64,000 nt of DNA, taken from contig NC_067125.1 of the NCBI RefSeq assembly GCF_021347895.1, forward strand, positions 22,803,621 through 22,867,620, read 5' to 3'. The notes under the pieces were generated by a model. It worked only from the letters and a program-made list of their open reading frames with translations. It had not been told where the DNA came from and searched no databases. Source of the DNA: Acanthochromis polyacanthus (Eukaryota; Chordata; Actinopteri; Pomacentridae). Both the position numbers and the translations under genes were made by a program. Position 1 is the stretch's first letter; each line of letters opens with the position of its first letter. Below are positions 52,206 through 64,000 of this stretch, piece by piece.

Positions 52206-55091
52206 GACTGTTAAGATTATCAACTCATGGAACATGTTCTGTTTGTATCACTTAATGGAAGTGTTTCTTCATCACCCTGCCCTGCTGCTGTTACAGTAAT
52301 GTAGTCTGACTCACCTACAGTAGCTTGATGGTATACTGAAAGCCTGCTATTGGTTGCACATTTCATGCAGCTGTCTCCTTCCCTTCCACAATCCATGTGT
52401 TAGCCTTTTCAAAATATTCTTCATTACGGGGAACAACTACAACCGCCTTCGGGCACTGACCTATCACACTGAAAATGTCAAGTTTTGCTTAGGACTGAAT
52501 CATGCAATTAATCAGCTCTGCTATGTTTTTTCCAGTGAATCATCTATTTTAATGGCAGTGCTCACCTGCCTGCATGCAGGTGGCTACTAAAACAGTTTAT
52601 CTGTGACAATTTGAGTGACCACCATCGCTTCAGCTCCCCCCAAGACAGGTGTGGTTGGTTCGATGAAGTTCAAATAGATTATCCAGAGCGGAATGATACT
52701 TGAGTGCAGTTAGACCATTCTACGCAGCACTGTGCTCACTAGAAAATGGTCTGGCTATGCAAGGCTAACGGTGTCATAACATTACATCATGTTTCATCAA
52801 ACGTTGTTCCACTGTTTCATATTTTGTTTTACCTTTAATGGCCCATGTGACAAACAATCATTAGATGATTTCTTAAAAATAATAGTTAGATGCAGCCCTA
52901 GACTCTGAGCTGTGTACAGAAAGTTTTAAAATTCACTCTTTTTCTACATGGTGATAGTTATGCCTAATGAGGACATTCGAGTTTTAATGTTAACATTTAG
53001 ATACGATAATAGAATCGTTGGTGAGTATGAAGTAGCTTGGATGAGTGGATGAGGACATGCCCAGGAGTCAATGAGCAGACAGCAGCACTCTGGCTTTGTC
53101 ACATCTGCAACCTCCACTGTGTGAGTTTTTCATTTTTTTTCCCTGAAACTGTAGCCTATTCCCGGCTGATATGAAGTTGTTTGGATGCCGTCATTAATAA
53201 CTGTCAGCTGTTCTACTGATGTTATCACCACAGTGTTGATGGTGTTTTTTAATGCGCTATCAGAGAGACATATTGTGTGTGTGCGTGCGTATGTGCGCAT
53301 GCATGGGAACGTGTAAGTGTGTATGTTTTCCACTGTTTCAGTTTCTTGCTTCCTCCATGGGGCAAGTCTTTTGATAGCTTTTGCACTCTGACAGGAAGAA
53401 GGGTCAAGAGAGGACCCTTGTGATGTAGCACACTAATGCTATATGTTGTATTATCTAATGTCTGTAAAGTGCTGTGTTGTAAGGCAGTGAGGACTTGTAT
53501 GGGTATTTGTTGCCCTGAGTGGCTTCTCTCTAGCAGCATACACATCCCGCAGTTTTTAGTGGTAGTCTTGAAGCCATCCCAAGCAGAATGCCCTTCCATT
53601 TCAATGTCCTTTGACAATATGTCTTGCTACCCCGTTATGGACAAATACAAGGAGCACATTAGACAGTAAATACACTGGCAATACAATAGATCATTTGAAA
53701 TGTATAGTAAATTAGCTAATATTTAAGTATAAACAATGTACCAAAACCATGAAAGTATCTGAAAACTCAATCAATTTTCTGTCTATTAATTCTAATAAAT
53801 GAATAAACCATCTATACAGCTTGGCAGCCGGAGCATCTCTTTCTCATATGTAGCTGAATGGCATTTTCTAGAGTTTGATGAATGTGTTAAAGGTAGGCAA
53901 TTTGGTATTGCAGTTCCGCAAAATGTAGGGACTCACAAGAGAAATATTCAGCAAAGTATAACTGAATAACTAAGTACACTTGGACAGTAGCAAGAAGAAA
54001 AGCAAATCAAATCAGCTCACTGATGAAGTAAGTACCATGTCCTTGAGAGATCCTTCACATTTTCTTAAGTGGTTGCTCTGTGCACCATACAAAACCACAT
54101 TGGTAAAACAAGACTTGCTTGCCACAGCAGTGGAGAATGGAGAACACTCAGCTAAGCTTGGGGCACAATAGCATTTTATTCAATCTGTATCTTCTTTTAA
54201 ATCACTGATGAATTCTTCTTCAGTCTTGTTGGTTTGGACAGAAAACCTGTGTTGTTTTAAAAAGTGCTTGTAGGTTTTTCTTTGCCAGTAGGTTTAATTT
54301 GCCAGGCTCAGTTCAGAACCAAAGAAGGCATTATGCAACTGTGTTGTCAGATTGAGTAGCATACCTCTTGAGTAGTAAACTGAACTTTACTACTGTGTGA
54401 AATTGGTGGAGTGCCCCTTTAACATACATGCACGCTACACGTTCCTTGCATTTCTTAACATACAGTCCACTGTGACCAGTAAAGGCAAATTCTTAATCAC
54501 AGAAGACACAAAATTCTTATCTACAGTAAACTCTAATCAGTCCAGTGTTGTGTAACAGTCAAATGTTTGAAGTTGCAGAGGTTTTATGTGTTTATTACAT
54601 TATGCCTCGTTTGCAGTTATCGTTCATTCTAAATATTTTCAGAATTAATTTCCCATGCCTCACAATGCTTATGTGCCATCACATTACACAATACAAATGA
54701 TCTTAGCCAAGTGTTCACAGACAGACAACAGATTTTCTCGGTACTCTCCAGCCTGGACTTGCTGGACAGTAAATATTTGTATACTGAGGGTGAAACCGGC
54801 CTATTGCACAGCGAGGAGGACTTTGAACTTTCAGTTCTTCCACACTAGGCTTTGGAGGCTGAGCCATACGGTGAAGACCAAGCACCACACATGATGAAAA
54901 CACTGACTGTCACATGTGTCACTCTTGCATTCTCACACTCTTACATGCTCTGTCCTGATGCAAAGTATATTCTCAGAAAATGAACAATTGCTTTAAAGTA
55001 TCAGCGCAATACTGAAAGAGCACAGACTGGTTATCGACCACGCCAATTATTTGATGTGATATTCACAATCTTTTGAGAGATAAATGTTGAA
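52206..55091. other. No gene seen
   Basis: The minus-strand frame at 53249-53617 (122 codons) ends in a CA/GT-rich translation and has no known domain. The TAGATGCAGCCCTAG near 52886 resembles hAT-type ends but is isolated. Confidence 0.5.
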
Positions 55092-55455
55092 CACTTCTTT
55101 TAGTTTGGGGTCACTTAGAAATGTCCTTGTTTGTGGAACAAAAGCATTTCTTTTTCAATGAAGATAGCATTAAATGAATGATAAATCCAGTGTAGACATT
55201 GTTAATGTGGTAAATGACTATTCTAGCTGGAAACAGCTGATTTTGAATGGAATATCTCCATAGGGGTACAGAGGAACATTTCCAGCAACCATCACTCCTG
55301 TGTTCTAATGCTACATTGTGTTAGCTAATGGTGTTGAAAGGCTCATTAATGATTAGAAAACCCTTGTGCAGTTATGTTAGCACATGGATAAAAGTGTGCG
55401 TTTTCATGGAAAACATGAAATTGTCTGGGTGACACCAAATGTTTGAACAGCAGTG
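55092..55455. mobile_element. Tc1/mariner-type MITE, copy 3
   Basis: It has the same orientation and interior as 4540-4906. It starts CACTTCTTTTAGTTTGGGGT (decayed) and ends TTTGAACAGCAGTG with TA at 55456-55457. The left TA has changed to AA. No transposase. Confidence 0.85.
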
Positions 55456-55983
55456 TATGTATACAAAACACATAAAGGTTTTTCACTGAAGTTTTATGTT
55501 GGAGTTTGTGTTTTTAGTTAACAGAAGTTTGGAACAGAAGTTTGATCTAGTTGCTTGTCAGCAGCATCTGTAACTCCAAGACCAATCTCTCATTAAATGT
55601 TTGTTTCATCTGTCTGTCTGAGCATGTGTTTGTGCTGTTCGCTATCCATAATCTAATGAAAAGGATTATCACATTTGAATCTTTTTTTCATTTCACACAA
55701 CAAACTATCTGTTCGCATGCAATAGTGCCTTTGAAATTTCTCCAAGTAATATTGCAGTTTAACTGTTCTTTTCCCCCCTTGGAAATGGCATTCATCCATT
55801 CTCTTCTTTCTGAGCAGTTATTATAGTTGTAGTCCCTAATGTCATTAAACACTCTTCTCAGAGCTTGCTACATTCCTGGCCTCAGTCTGTGAGGCAGGTG
55901 ACCTCAAATGACCTATGGCTTTTTGGACCTGGTGCTACAATTTTGTACAGCACTGTTACTCTCATTCAGTTGTTTTTATTTAA

Positions 55984-56148
55984 TTGAAGACAGAAGACAT
56001 CAAAACTATAAGATAATACGTATGGAGTTATGTTGTAAACATAATCTCTGTAGATTAATCTTCAGTATTAATCTACAATGCAGAAAATAATACAAATAAA
56101 TAAAAAACATTGAATGAGAAGGTGTGTCCGAACTTTTGACAGGTCATG
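55984..56148 (+). repeat. Terminal fragment of a Tc1-type element
   Basis: It ends GGTGTGTCCGAACTTTTGAC and AGGTCATG followed by TA (56149-56150), and contains CATTGAATGAGAAGGTG. Both are typical of the inverted-repeat end of a common fish Tc1 element by recollection. Only one end is present. Confidence 0.55.
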
Positions 56149-57965
56149 TATAGGTTAGGACTGGGCAGATTAACACGTTAATTTATTAATATATAACACA
56201 CAACATATATTATATTAAGATATTAATTATTGAACAGCGACAATTATTTCGTATAACAGCAACAAATATACACACACATATATATATATAAATATATATA
56301 AATATATATGCAAATTATTTTTACTTGATGTAAAAAGTCAATAATATCATATAAAATGATAACAATAAGGATAGCTGAGACTGTATTAACAAATAAGATG
56401 GCTTGTTCAAAAGCAAAGCTACCTCAAATCTAACCTAAAAATGATCCAGGGCTCATAGGGTTAAAATTTTTGCATAAATTCTGTCTAACCTTGCCCTTCA
56501 TTTAGTAATGATCTTACCTTTACATTTGGAGAAAAACAGGAAAACCTGTCCTCTGCTGTGGGGACAACAGTATTTTTCTGTTTATTTTTGTGTAAACATG
56601 CTAAGATATTAACAGGGTGGCGAATAGGGTGTCTTTAAAGTGATGTGACTGGCAGTAGTGTGTTGTGAGACAGGCACAGCAAGACCTAATCTAGCCTCAT
56701 TGACATCTCTAATCTCTGTGACCCTTAATGCACAACACGCTCACTGCCTCTCCTTCTGTGTGAACCAGGGTTCTCTCGGGTAGTGTTGGGGGAGGAGGGT
56801 GGAGGGGGGTTGCTCCAGGGCCAGGCTGAACTTCCTGTGAAGGTGTAAGGGATAAACGAAGAGAGGGATGCTGGGAAAGGGCGAGGCCGTGTGAGGAGAT
56901 GAGAGTCTGAGCCTGGCTTAGACATCCTCCTTTCAGAGGCTCCTGACATCCCTACCGGCTATCATACTTTCCGTGGCCTTAACACACAACTCTCTCTCTC
57001 TCTCATACACACAAGCACACTTTTTTTTATTTGCTCTTTTCTTCTCACTTGTCCCCCGTCTTAACCCTGAGCGCTACTTTTAGAGAGGGCAGAGACACTT
57101 TGTGCTGTCGGACCACTTGTAAAAGCTTCTATTCCTTTCATTCTCTCTGGCTTCGGCATGCATCAAAAGCAGAGGCTGTTTAGCAACGCCGCTGGCCGCT
57201 GCGGGTCATGGCAGAGGACAGAATGGCTAAGTGTGGAGGTTCATACAGTCCTGTATTTGAATTTACTGCCTGAAAGCAGTTTGAATTTTGATGTGGAGAG
57301 AGGCAGAGATTGATATTATGAGGTCTCTACAACAGTAAAGTTTCCTCTGAGACTGCTAAAAAGATGACAGCGCTAGTTGTTCAAACACCAGAAAAACAAC
57401 CTGCAGTCTTGAGAGTAATTGCTGTTGTCTCTGTTGGAGGGCGGTAAGACGTCACAGCATGGCGTTGATGGTTGAGTGAACATACTGCGTGATTTTGACA
57501 TGAGAGAACCGCTTTTCACACTTATTCTCATACCAAAAGTCTTTGTTAGTTTCCACTCCCAATGACAGCATGGGTAACAGTATAGCACAGCCAACATCTT
57601 TCTCCAATCTTAACCAAAGATTTATAATAATCTAAACCAAACAACTATATTGGTGCTTGATTCCAAAAATGTTCTTGTCTGTGTTTTTTGAAACAGTCAA
57701 GTGTTTGGTAAGACCAATGCATGATTTCCATATGGCCAGTGAAGAATCCTGGCGACCTTCTCCTGATAGAAATACTTCCATACATACGCACGCACGCACG
57801 CACGCATGCACGGACCAGTCCCTTCAGTCATGATTTCCCAAGTTGTAGAGTCATATAAATGTGGACAGATATTTCCATGCTATATTTTATACTAAGCTAT
57901 ATGTTAGGGTTATGTTTGTGAGATGTTTATCTCTTATTTATTTGCTTCAGTGGGTACGCATCAGT
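56149..57965. other. No gene; AT repeat and candidate regulatory DNA
   Basis: TAGGACTGGGCAGATTAACA (56157) resembles the start of a hAT-like end. A (TA)n-rich stretch lies at about 56277-56310. The block 56650-57260 has moderate GC and no coding frame; it may be regulatory. A GCAC tetranucleotide tract lies at 57786-57808. Confidence 0.45.
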
Positions 57966-58397
57966 CTAATCAGACATAGTGTAGGGCTTATGGAGAATTT
58001 TCAACCTCCTACAGTGTTTCGGCCCTGTCAATGAAAGACATATGTAGATAAAAGCAGCTCCGAAGGCACCTACTACAATTGAAACTCTTTTATTTCTGAA
58101 ATTCAATGGTGTAGATAATGGAGAATCTCTCTTTAGTCTCTCCTCACAAGTATTTGTTTTAAGCACCATTTGTCTTAGTGGTGTATACATGGTTGGTATA
58201 TTTACAGTGCAAACATTCTGTGTGGTCACACATTTTGGTCTCCATACAGACATCATAGAGCGGTCTGCGCTGACCCTCATGGACTTTGGTTGATGATGCT
58301 GACCATTGTGCACATATGAATATGAAAGCATAAATTGGCCTGTGAACGGTATTCCTGCAAAGGTAAAATATTGTGCAAAAATATTCATGTCAGCCAT
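57966..58397 (-). other. Unrecognised open frame, 143 codons
   Basis: The translation is of normal complexity and contains a hydrophobic segment (about residues 107-121, VSIVVGAFGAAFIYIC). A Met starts it and a stop ends it. I recognise no family. TTTACCTTTGCAG within the start region could be a splice acceptor, giving a shorter exon. Because it is single and lies in AT-rich DNA, chance is not excluded. Confidence 0.2.
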
Positions 58398-60789
58398 GTA
58401 TTGGTACAGCTATACTGATTATTACATTCAAAACTTAAACTGTAGCTTTACTAGCAGAAGAGAAAAAAACAGCATATGGTGGAGCACTAGATAGATAGAT
58501 GAACAGAAAGGCTTCAAAGAATCATACAATCATCCTTAACAAAAATTTTATATCTATCTATATATATATATATGAATTTATTTTATTGCTGACAATGACA
58601 GTTGAGCAAAGCATTTCTAACGGTAATTGTTTTCTTTCTCTTGCCTATATGGTGCTGCCCTCATGCCTTGGTCTCGTGGTGATACAGGTGAGTGCTACTT
58701 TCAGTTTTATAATACTGAAGCACACAGTGCCTGCTTGGACCCCCCCCCCCCCCCCCCCCCAGTTTCGGTGTCAGGCCCTCAACACTCCCACCAAGGGACC
58801 CTCCTGTCCCAACACCCTGTCATTATTTTAATCAAAGGCAATTACCACCACTCAGAGTACAATTGAGTTTTGTTGACTGCCCTTTTTCTGTTAACCCCCC
58901 ACCACCCGCCCACCGCACACACATAGACCAGAACTATCTTGGCAAGAAGACAAGAGTTAAAAGTCTAAAAGCCAGGCAATCATGTGGGCTACAGTAGATG
59001 GAGGGGTCAGGGTTTGAAAACACACATTGTTCTGTCCATCCACAGTTCACCAGCTCGGTGCAGGGGCGGAGAATTTGATTGAAGTGTTAAGTGAGACTTG
59101 TGTTTGGTTGGCTTGTCTGGGCCCAATGCAAAGTGTGTTTTAGAATGTGTGTCTGTGTGGTTTTGGTGTATCATCCAGGCGTTCTTTTGGTCAGGAGGTG
59201 GGCGAGGCTCTGAGGGGAGGGGGTTAAAAGACCGTGTGACGCTGTTGTGGTATGAGGCGTTGAACTGGCCGCTTTTGTGCAAAGCGACAAAAAGATGCTC
59301 ACACCAAAAGCAGGCCGGCCTTTGTCCTCACCCCTCCCATTACGTTTGCACCACTGCAAAATATGTTTTCAGATGATCCTAGAAGAAAGGGGAAGATGGG
59401 CTGAGAGTGGAGGACAGTAATGTCTGTGTGAAGGGAGGGAGGTAAAGAGAGGGGGCAGCTGCTCAATAGCCTCCTGTGTAGTAAGCAGGAGGGTGAGCCC
59501 CCCAGGACGGGGGAAGAAGAGTGGGATAAAGACTCTAAGTGTTCTGAAGATGTGACCACCACACCACTGCTTCTTTTGCCTTGTGGGCACAAGGAAAGAA
59601 TTCACAGATCTGTCATCTGCCAGACATTACCCCAGTTACCCCCACCTCCATCCCTTTTCTTTCACACACGCACACACACATGCACATATATATCCACATC
59701 TTCCCCCAGCCATCCTCAGGATTCCTTCCTGTAACTTTGGGTGACCTCCACCCCAGACCAGACACACAATAACCAAGCGGATCCCTCAGCGGCCCCCTCC
59801 TGATGTGGGAGGACTTAGTGTCTCAGAAACTTATGACTCGCCTTCAGGTAGATTGCAAGTCTGTGTAAATAACGGAGGAGGTGAGGTTAGAAGAGTGTGA
59901 GGATGCTCACCCCGCACAATGCACTCCAACAAGAAGGCAATATAAACATGACACACCAACAGGGTGGGGGAATTCCTCATGCATGGCTACTAACCAAACA
60001 TGAAATGTTTGTGTTTTCAGTGTGTGGGACGTGGATATGCACGCTCGAAAAAAATACGGTTAACTCTGATCCACATGTGGTGCCTCCCTCCCTGCCGTGC
60101 TCTGATGTCAGGGAGGGCGGCTGCCGTCCCCTGACCAAAGATACAGATATTGAACAGGACAAGACATTATCATTTCACCAGCACCTTTCCTCCACCTCTT
60201 CTTTTTCTCACCCTCTCTATCCTTTCCTTTGACATGGTAGTGGCATTCCCCAGAGCTGTAGTACACTCTTAGTGTGCCGGGGGAAGTGCCACGACCCAGA
60301 GACTCAGCCACTTTGCGATGGGAGATAGAGCAAAGTGAGTTGAAGAGAGGTATCTCAGAAACAAAAAAATATGAAGCCCTCATGTTATTGAAGAGCCTCA
60401 GGCAGCTCCTTTGTCCCCTGGCACTCGTTTCTCTGACAGCTTTTAAACACACTTTCTCATCACTTTTATATTTCCCCTTTTTACACATGGCTTTTAATGA
60501 TATACTCTAGTGTGCCAAGTGAGTTTCAGGCTAAAACTGAAATAACACAGAATTTAAGGACCACACTAATGAAAGGTTATTCTGAAATTACATTTTAGTC
60601 ATTATTGTTATTGCTTTATTAGATTTGTTTAATGTATTTTGTTTTTTGTTACTTTTTAGTGTGCATTTACAACATGAATGCATTAAAATGTGCACAATTA
60701 TGGTATTTAATTATTGCTATTGTTTTTGAGGTGTTGTTTGGGTTTTCAGAGTACTTTGTACTGCAGCTGTCTGTACTGTTAGTTTCGTA
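58398..60789. other. No gene; homopolymer and CA/pyrimidine-rich DNA
   Basis: A GATA-type repeat (58488-58500) and a TA repeat (58558-58573) are present. Both strands of 59000-60500 have many short frames with biased composition and none is recognised. Confidence 0.45.
58740..58760 (+). repeat. C21 homopolymer
   Basis: A pure run of twenty-one C. The opposite strand is G21, which could form a quadruplex. Length is likely to be unreliable in sequencing. Confidence 0.97.
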
Positions 60790-61400
60790 TAGTTAGGGTT
60801 AATTTACATGGGATTAAGGAGGGGAAACACATTTAGGTGGAATCCGAATGAATGCAATTAAATTCTAATTATCCCCTGTTGGGAGATTTACACTTCTGCT
60901 TTAATAACTTACACTTCAAAGCCTTCAGGATAATGGTGTTTTAGACATTTAGAGAGAGAATGCTGCAAGACTGAGCTGAAAAAATCTTAGGGAGACTTCA
61001 AAATGACAGGGTCCCGGCAGCCTTTGTTGCTCTTGCTTCATTTCATATGGTTTCTTAATAAAAGACTAGAGGTGGTTCAGGCCAGAAATAGGGTGTGCTC
61101 TACCCAGCCCTGACCATTGGCGCTATTTACTTTGAGCATGACATTAACACCCAGCGTACATATGTTAAGAGCCCTCTCAGAAAGTACAGTGTGCGGTCGA
61201 AGCAAGGGATTTGTTCAAATTAGCCTCTTAAAGATCATGTAACATAAGTGGAAACAAATGTGGATGCCTCAGCCATGTTATTCTTCCGATGCTCCGCCAA
61301 AGCCCTGGGCTTCGAGACAGCTCACATCTTAACTACTGACTAAAACCAAGGCCGTAGAGGACAGAGCACAAGTTATTTTCTTGTCCCAGACTCTATGTTT
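60790..61400. promoter_or_regulatory. Candidate conserved non-coding block
   Basis: It contains GCAATTAAATTCTAATTATC (about 60855), TTTAATAACTTACACTTC and CAAATTAGCCTCTTAAAG (about 61216) in a repeat-free moderate-GC region. There is no recognisable coding frame. Homeodomain-type cores are dense. The regulatory role is inference. Confidence 0.3.
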
Positions 61401-63479
61401 CTCTCCAAGTTCGTTTTTATGAGACACCTAGGAGTGTTTAGAGAAGCATGGCTCTCAGGCCTCCATAATACAGCCTCTGAGAGTGTGTAGGAGGGCCAAG
61501 TTATGCCTAATGCGCAATGTCCATTGAGTCGTCTGTTATACATGGTAATGAATGGTGGTCAGAGAAACAGTGTCCTGTATCAAAGAGCTGAACTAACATG
61601 CCTTTCTCACGGAGCCAGAGAAGTGGCTCTTTGTCATGGCGGACGCCTGCTATCGACTCCCAGCATCTCACAAAATATGCCCCATTGTTGGTGAAGGCCA
61701 ACTCCGTTTACAACTCTGAACTGACAGCATTCCTGAAGTCAGCAACACCAACCCCTCCTCCTATCACTTCCAAGAGTGATGGCATTGGATTGCAAATATT
61801 TTTACCTGTCTTTATAGTTAGTGAATTTTTTTTGAAAGATTTTGCGTTTTGGATTTGGTTTCCTGATTTTTTTCATAATTTTTATTGATTTTTTTTATTC
61901 TGTAATTTACCTATAGTTTTATTTGATTTGGGTATATTGTATTATTTTCCAATTATTTTCCACCTGCACCACAAAAGATGTTGAACGACTGTTTGTAGTG
62001 AAAATCAAGTTTTTTACCTTGCCAGCATGTCCATATGATGATTTTTTTATATATGCTAGAAAACCCAACATGAGCAACAGAAGCAGTCAACACCATGGCT
62101 ATGGAGTTTCTACTTTGAAACTGCAGGGTACTGCAGTCTACCAGTCTCAAGAACATGCATTCAGACTTCTATGGATTCATGTGTAACAAACCTAAGAAAC
62201 CAATCCTGTCTACTTGCAAGCTGGATGCTTCACCTTAAGAATCAGTTTACAATTTGAGGATGTATGACTAAACTATTCCGATATTACAGCTTGCTGTTGT
62301 GCAGTACAGAATAATTCCACAGGGTTTGAACAGAGTCATATGTGTGCTGGTGGAGGGTTAGGTGGAGATAGAGGCGTGGATACAGATCTGGACATTTGAA
62401 AGGAGACAAGGATGTAGAGTTACATTTAAGGCATATGGAGATTATTTTCATGAAAGAAAAGTTCTGAATATGTAACTTTGATACACATAGGTGAGTTTTT
62501 AGGAGATTGATCAGCGACTTGAGGTTGACTTTATCTGTGGCTCCAGAGAATGCTGGGTTAAATGTTATCAGTTTCAAACCAATACCCTCTATTCCATATA
62601 AGAACCTGGCTTGTTTAGTTGATGTGACTCTGAACGCTAGCTAACTCAGCCCTTAAATAAAGGCAGCCTTTTGAAGAAGACATTTCCTTGGTACGACCAT
62701 CCAGCACAGAAAATCAGGGATGTGAAGGGGTTACATTTCATACCTTCTTCTAGACTGGAACACGCGGTGCTCAAGAAGAGACTTAACTTCATCTCTGTCT
62801 GCAACTAAACACAGTAAACCCTTAGAGACTGTGGAGGACTTCTTTCTCTGTGAAAATGGTGGCAGTGAAAATGGTGCTTGGGGAAAACAGGCGGTTGAGT
62901 CCATTTTAAAAGCCCTACCACCACCCCATCCACCATCCACTCCCCTTTCACGGTGTTGGTAGTGTTGGAATGTTTTTCATCAGGAGGCTATTTACTCGGC
63001 TCCAGTCCCTGCATGAGTGTGTGTCTGCAATTGAGAGAGAGAAGTAAAGCTCAGGAAAGCATTTATTTATAGGTATCTGAAAGCTGTGGGGCTCTGAAAC
63101 TCTGGGATGTATTATGACGTGCCTTTGGAAAAGCAAAAACAAAACCCCTTACAGCCAGATCCAGCTATTTTTATCATTTAGGCAAGCTCCCAATTGTACT
63201 CCATAAAAGCTGCGTTCTCATCCCCCCATCTTCCTCCCCTTTCCCACATTACCTTGTTAGTCCAAATACTATTTTCTTAGTGTACTCAGAACCGTTGCAG
63301 GTGTCCAGTGAAAGCCTCTATGCCTGTTTTGACAATATGAAGTTCTGGAGTGAGCAACCCAAGGTGTCAGTGTTGCTTGCTGCCCTGTCATCAGAAATGT
63401 AAAGTACTTGTTAGTGACTATGCTTCAGTGCAGAATCCAGTAATTCTTAGGTCCATGTCTGTTGTAGAATATAGTCTGA
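61401..63479. other. No gene seen
   Basis: T-rich 61820-61900. The frames at 61598-61888, 62284-62577 and 62731-62940 have no known domain and are not called. Confidence 0.55.
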
Positions 63480-64000
63480 ATTGAATCACTACCTCTGGCG
63501 CTAACAACTCCAATGATGAAGTCAGCACCTCTCAACATCTCGCCCCTTAATGGAGTCTTCACTGCCTTTGTCCTTAACCATCCATTTCCATTAATTATTT
63601 AGGGGGAGAAAGGAAAACCGTTTGAGTGGGTAACACTGATCCAGTGTACTCAACCAATCTATGCAGTGTAAGTAATAAAATACCACGCACTCAGACGACA
63701 CAATAAAAGAGATGGAGACAGAGGAGACGCTTGTTAAAAATGTAAGTAGACGGAAGCTACCCGAAGACAACAGAGGGAGGAGGAGGCAGCGGCTCGGGAG
63801 TCAAAAGACACAGCAACGACATCTTAGTGTCTAGGTTAATCAGCGAAACAGGCCGATAGCAGCTGGTGTTTCACTGTATCCGCCCGGTCCACGGAGGGCG
63901 CCTGTCTAAGCAGAGACTGAGTCGATGTGATGCGCCTTCAGTGCAGCTGAGTGATGCTAATTGGGATTAACGCCCATTGCGCTAAAGTGACACAAGACAT
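63480..64000 (+). promoter_or_regulatory. Candidate regulatory or 5'-exon block at window end
   Basis: Moderate-GC sequence with CATTAATTATTTAGG (63588), TTAATCAGCG (63836) and ATGCTAATTGGGATTAACGC (63953). A 41-codon open frame starts at ATG 63712 and ends at the TAG at 63832-63834. A GTAAGT donor-type motif at 63742-63747 would allow a 10-codon first coding exon. Neither is supported by any homology I can see. Confidence 0.25.

Overview
The window looks like a teleost fish nuclear genome segment that is intergenic or deep-intronic. It has no bacterial-style gene packing, no rRNA or tRNA gene and no CRISPR array. It is full of long (CA/GT)n microsatellites and interspersed elements of types common in fish: a Tc1-like transposon, Tc1-type MITEs, a Penelope-like retroelement fragment, tRNA-derived SINEs with a (GGAT)n tail, and a hAT-like relic. 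The only long, uninterrupted and recognisable reading frame in 64 kb is the transposase of the Tc1-like element. I could not identify any host gene exon with confidence.

Layout. 1-4.5 kb: SINE tail, a tRNA-type SINE (about 2366-2565) and a possible conserved non-coding block (3540-4110). 4.5-8.0 kb: MITE copy 1 (4540-4906) and a structurally intact 1635-bp Tc1-like transposon (6389-8023) with 213-bp IR/DR ends, TA duplications and a 350-codon DD34E transposase on the minus strand. 10-13.3 kb: SINE tail, then a truncated, frameshifted Penelope-like element on the minus strand (about 11590-12730) with a hammerhead-ribozyme-like fold downstream of its GIY-YIG region, then a LINE 3'-end-like piece. 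14 kb: a 136-bp (GT)n tract. 18.5-19.3 kb: a decayed Tc1 transposase interrupted by a perfect 238-bp palindrome. 23.7-24.6 kb: five dinucleotide tracts alternating GT/CA/GT/CA/TG. 25.46-26.20 kb: a 740-bp inverted-repeat-ended element with direct flanking repeats.

37.5-39.5 kb: two SINE insertions with clear target-site duplications. 46.8 and 55.1 kb: MITE copies 2 and 3. 50.2-50.9 kb: hAT-like element. 51.8-52.2 kb: a possible decayed coding segment with three CxxC pairs in different frames. Most of the rest is single-copy-looking AT-rich sequence. Several blocks (3.5-4.1, 16.7-17.2, 40.9-41.1, 60.8-61.4, 63.5-64.0 kb) look like candidate conserved regulatory DNA because of dense homeodomain-type TAAT cores in a moderate-GC context. 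This is inference and needs alignment to other fish.

No pathway or operon links the features. They are layers of mobile-element insertion: SINEs were presumably moved by LINE machinery and MITEs by Tc1-type transposases. An unnamed repeat of about 110 bp recurs five times, at 15.7, 23.1, 40.2, 42.9 and 49.7 kb.
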